64,000 nt of DNA from JBJHBP01 sp050485685 (GTDB lineage: Bacteria; Pseudomonadota; Gammaproteobacteria; Steroidobacterales; Rariloculaceae): the NCBI GenBank assembly GCA_050485685.1, contig JBJHBW010000001.1, forward strand, positions 1 through 64,000, read 5' to 3'. Positions 61,950-64,000 of this stretch are shown here, one piece after another; within the stretch, counting starts at the first letter, position 1; the number at the start of each line of letters is the position of its first letter. The translations under genes and the position numbers were made by a program. The notes beneath the pieces were generated by a model. The model was not told the origin of the DNA, ran no database searches, and worked only from the letters and a program-made list of their open reading frames with translations.

Positions 61950-61978
61950 TTTAGACTAAGTCTAACGGAAGTGGTTAA
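61950..61978 (-). promoter_or_regulatory. Rubrerythrin promoter with palindromic operator
   Basis: Minus strand TTAACC (61973-61978), 17 nt, TCTAAA (61950-61955). A perfect 7-1-7 palindrome TTAGACT-A-AGTCTAA (61951-61965) covers the -10 box and most of the spacer. The geometry is that of a Fur/PerR-family or Rrf2-type repressor site; the binding protein is not encoded in the window. Confidence 0.7.
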
Positions 61979-62034
61979 TCTAGTCGTGCGTCCGAACACT
62001 GTCAACCGGAGCGAGAGGCACTTTCGGTGCCGGT

Positions 62035-62063
62035 TTGACCGTCTCAATGTGCCTGTGTACCGT
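62035..62063 (+). promoter_or_regulatory. Candidate promoter of xseB
   Basis: TTGACC (62035-62040), 17 nt, TACCGT (62058-62063), 36 nt before the xseB ATG and divergent from the rubrerythrin promoter. Confidence 0.5.
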
Positions 62064-62098
62064 GACGCGGTTTTCCACTCCGGATCGAAAGCAACCCG

Positions 62099-62374
62099 AT
62101 GACCCGAGCAACCAGGGGCCTGTCCAGCCTCGAGAAGTCGCTGTCTGACCTTGAAGCCGTGGTCGAGAAACTCGAATCCGGCGACCTGCCCCTGGAGCAG
62201 GCCCTGAAGGAATTCGAGCGCGGCGTGAAGCTCACCCGACAGTGTCAGATGGCACTGAAGGATGCTGAGCAGAAGGTCGAGATTCTGCTGAAGAAAACCG
62301 ACAACGCCGAACCCGTGCCATTCGCGGAAGACGACACCGGGGATCTCGACGACGAGAACGAGGACGACGACTAG
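62099..62374 (+). CDS. xseB: Exodeoxyribonuclease VII small subunit
   Basis: A 91-residue protein with the XseB helical pair: SLSDLEAVVEKLESGDLPLEQALKEFERGVKLTRQCQMALKDAEQKVEIL. It ends in an acidic tail. It binds XseA to degrade single-stranded DNA. Unlike the usual xseB-ispA-dxs operon it stands alone, followed by 475 nt of palindromic repeats. Confidence 0.93.
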   Translation: MTRATRGLSSLEKSLSDLEAVVEKLESGDLPLEQALKEFERGVKLTRQCQMALKDAEQKVEILLKKTDNAEPVPFAEDDTGDLDDENEDDD

Positions 62375-62470
62375 TCGGCTGTCGGCGAGCGTTGCGGTGC
62401 ATGGCCCGGAAGGTTCAATACTGACAGTTTCGGAATTTCGGCGGAGCGGCGGGTGTCGCTTCGTCGTGGC

Positions 62471-62590
62471 GCGCTGAGCTGCCATGCAGGCCACCTGCCC
62501 GGACCGCTGCAAGTACATCCCTGTACGCTCGCTCGCGCGCGTCCCTGCGCGCGAGCGTCCGGGCAGGTGGCCTGCATGGCAGCTCAGCGC
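62471..62590. repeat. Long palindrome, three-way-junction repeat (type II)
   Basis: Perfect 34-nt inverted arms (62471-62504 and 62557-62590) enclose 52 nt with two further hairpins: GTACA-TCCC-TGTAC and GCTCGCGCGC-GTCCCT-GCGCGCGAGC. On the minus strand both inner loops show GGGA. The overall plan, a long stem capped by two GGGA-loop hairpins, equals that of the type I copies at 23540 and 62668, although most of the sequence differs. Confidence 0.9.
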
Positions 62591-62667
62591 ACATCACCGT
62601 ATGGACCGCGACTCGAACGTCTGGAGAACAAGTCGAACGCTTGAAGTCCGGCTCCACAACATCAGAA

Positions 62668-62788
62668 GCGCGTCGTCTGTGCAGCAGGGCCCGTTGCGGG
62701 GCTTGTGCGGCCAGGGATGGCCGCACCGAGGCTACAGGGATGTATTCACGCCGTCCCCGCAACGGGCCCTGCTGCGCAGACGACGCGC
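62668..62788. repeat. Long palindrome, three-way-junction repeat (copy B, type I)
   Basis: 34-nt arms (62668-62701 and 62755-62788) pair with one mismatch. Inner hairpins are TGCGGCCA-GGGA-TGGCCGCA and TACA-GGGA-TGTA. The core is nearly identical to 23570-23625, but the outer arms differ and remain self-complementary. Confidence 0.9.
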
Positions 62789-62849
62789 CGCGACAACGTA
62801 GGATCCTGCGCGGGAGGCTTCAGTCACAGCTCTTCCGGTCCAGCGCCCG

Positions 62850-64000
62850 TCAGGTCGCAGTCTGATTCTCAACACCCTGCAGGCGTTCGATCAGTGCACG
62901 CAGGAAGACCTTGTTGAAGCGCAGCTGGCACGATGATGAGGCCTGTTCCAGCAGCGTGGAGCTGACTCGCACCAGCGTGACGTCGTCAACGGCACTGATG
63001 GTCGCGGTGCGTCGCGCGCCGCGTACGTAGCTTGTCTCGCCGAAACAGTCACCGTCAGCGAGGATCCCGATCTGCCGTCGCCCCGACTGCACGCTGACGC
63101 GTCCGGTGACGATGATATAGAAGCGGTCGTCCATCTCGCCTTCGCGGATGATTTCCTCGCCCTGCTTGTAGTCTCGCCATTCACTGGCGCGCAGGATCTC
63201 CCAGATTTCAGCGTGCGAGAAATCGTGAAAGAAACGAAGTTTGCGCAGCAGATCGAACTGTTCCTGCTTGTCGATGCGATCATACTGATTGCGCAGCTGC
63301 TGATAGACTCGCGTCAGCGCACCGGCAAACTCCAGACCGTTTGTAAAGCGCCCGTCGGGCTCTTTCTGCAATGCAGTGACAACGACGTTCTCTATTTCTT
63401 CGGAGATCTCCGGCCGCAGTGTGTGCAGCGGCGCCGGCGTTGCATAGACGATCTGATGCAGCAGCTTGCTCAGATTGTTCGCACGGAACGGACGGAAGCC
63501 AGTCAGCAGCTCATACATGACTGCGCCCAGCGAGTAGATATCCGAGCGCGGCGTGATCTCAGCCGACTGCACCTGCTCGGGCGACATGTAGCTGGGCGAA
63601 CCGGCTATGCCCTCGATGCGCGAAACGGCCGAGTCGTTCACCAGTGCGATACCGAAATCGATGATGCGCACGTCGTTGTCCAGCGTCAGCATGATGTTGC
63701 TGGGTTTCACGTCGCGGTGAATCACGCCGCGGCTGTGCGCGTAATGCAATGCTTTCGCACATTTGAAGACGATCTCAATGACATCGTCCACGCGCAGCAG
63801 ATTGTCAGGCTTGCAGTAGGCCGCCAGCGTACGGGCACCGTGCACATGCTCGGTGACCACGTAGTAACTGCCATTTTCCTCGCCCGCGTCGTAGATGGGC
63901 AGAATATTCGGATGCTGAAGCTTGCCCACCATGTGGGCCTCGTTGAAGAACATCTTGCGCGTCACGCGCACGCGCTGTTCGTCGTCTTCGTTCTCCAGGT
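62850..64000 (-). CDS. Ser/Thr protein kinase with C-terminal cyclic-nucleotide-binding domain, N-terminus outside window
   Basis: At least 380 residues, open to the window edge (LENEDDEQRVRVTRKMFFNEAHMVGKLQHPNILP). Hanks-type kinase motifs: catalytic loop GVIHRDVKPSNIML, DFG in RIIDFGIAL, activation segment GSPSYMSPEQV, and SDIYSLGAVMYELLTG. A cNMP-binding (Crp-like) domain covers the last about 110 residues: GEEIIREGEMDDRFYIIVTGRVSV, GDCFGETSYVRGARRTATI. The lysine of the N-lobe lies beyond the edge. Such proteins join a second-messenger signal to phosphorylation; substrates are unknown. Confidence 0.9.
   Translation of the reverse strand, partial: LENEDDEQRVRVTRKMFFNEAHMVGKLQHPNILPIYDAGEENGSYYVVTEHVHGARTLAAYCKPDNLLRVDDVIEIVFKCAKALHYAHSRGVIHRDVKPSNIMLTLDNDVRIIDFGIALVNDSAVSRIEGIAGSPSYMSPEQVQSAEITPRSDIYSLGAVMYELLTGFRPFRANNLSKLLHQIVYATPAPLHTLRPEISEEIENVVVTALQKEPDGRFTNGLEFAGALTRVYQQLRNQYDRIDKQEQFDLLRKLRFFHDFSHAEIWEILRASEWRDYKQGEEIIREGEMDDRFYIIVTGRVSVQSGRRQIGILADGDCFGETSYVRGARRTATISAVDDVTLVRVSSTLLEQASSSCQLRFNKVFLRALIERLQGVENQTAT

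Larger units (their letters stand above)
62375..62849. other. Gene-free region between xseB and the kinase, filled by two large palindromes
   Basis: No credible gene. Short ORFs here read through inverted-repeat DNA and are not conserved proteins by appearance. The two palindromes are listed separately. The convergent genes on each side both end here. Confidence 0.8.

Noticed and set aside
62371..62577. Small ORFs within the palindromes, also 23412-23714 and 62484-62917
   Set aside because: They are readings of inverted-repeat DNA. Their similarity to each other comes from the repeat, not from protein conservation.
62471..62788. Retron or CRISPR-like system in the palindrome cluster
   Set aside because: No reverse transcriptase, Cas protein or other effector gene is next to the palindromes.
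1..64000. CRISPR arrays, rRNA operons, prophage or integrase-attachment sites
   Set aside because: I saw no regularly spaced repeats, no rRNA signature and no integrase or phage structural genes. The tRNA array shows no partial tRNA duplications that would mark an att site.

Overview
The window is chromosomal DNA from a GC-rich gammaproteobacterium. The evidence is gene order: fimV-truA-accD-folC-SPOR-cvpA-purF, tig-clpP-clpX-lon-hupB-ppiD, prmB-aroC, epmA/efp/epmB, dnaQ-rnhA-methyltransferase beside mltD, and parC/parE are all arranged in gammaproteobacterial fashion. A FimV protein and a FimX-like degenerate GGDEF/EAL protein suggest type IV pili. I cannot name the genus from sequence alone.

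Layout. 1-720 holds decayed IS3-family DNA. 780-12776 (minus strand) is one tightly packed polysaccharide operon: ABC exporter (kpsM, kpsT), a KpsE-like inner-membrane protein, a KpsD-like export protein, a tandem two-domain pyruvyltransferase, a GT4 glycosyltransferase, a fused GT2/GT-B glycosyltransferase and a small putative glycosyltransferase. Almost every junction is a 4-nt start/stop overlap. 12998-17496 carries a coiled-coil membrane protein and precursor genes (pgi, a UDP-glucuronate 4-epimerase, a TviB-type UDP-sugar dehydrogenase). 17591-22689 is the conserved dnaQ/rnhA/methyltransferase/mltD block, interrupted by a wecB gene flanked by a 75-nt duplication of the local promoter. Then come fabI and ppiD (convergent), tRNA-Asp, tRNA-Val, hupB, lon, clpX, clpP and tig, and a tRNA array (Leu, Lys, His, Arg, Pro). 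The tRNA-Arg(UCU) gene of that array is split by a 266-nt group I intron.

33585-35952 encodes folD, a periplasmic cyclophilin and lpxH. 36023-45616 is the fimV-to-purF cluster, which lacks the trpF often found between truA and accD. 45899-52457 has aroC, prmB, a Sco1-like protein, psd and the complete EF-P beta-lysylation set (epmA, efp, epmB). 52603-59164 has the FimX-like protein, parC and parE. 59359-61863 is a rubrerythrin / Fe-S protein / DUF3501 operon preceded by a perfect 7-1-7 palindromic operator candidate. 62099-62374 is xseB without ispA or dxs. The window ends inside a Ser/Thr kinase with a cyclic-nucleotide-binding domain.

How genes work together: WecB, the TviB-like dehydrogenase, the UDP-GlcA epimerase and Pgi can supply UDP-ManNAc, uronic acids and hexose phosphates to the glycosyltransferases, and KpsMTED-like proteins would export the product. 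The strongest unusual signals are the tRNA-Arg group I intron, a family of long three-way-junction palindromes between convergent genes (23540, 62471, 62668), and the promoter duplication around wecB.
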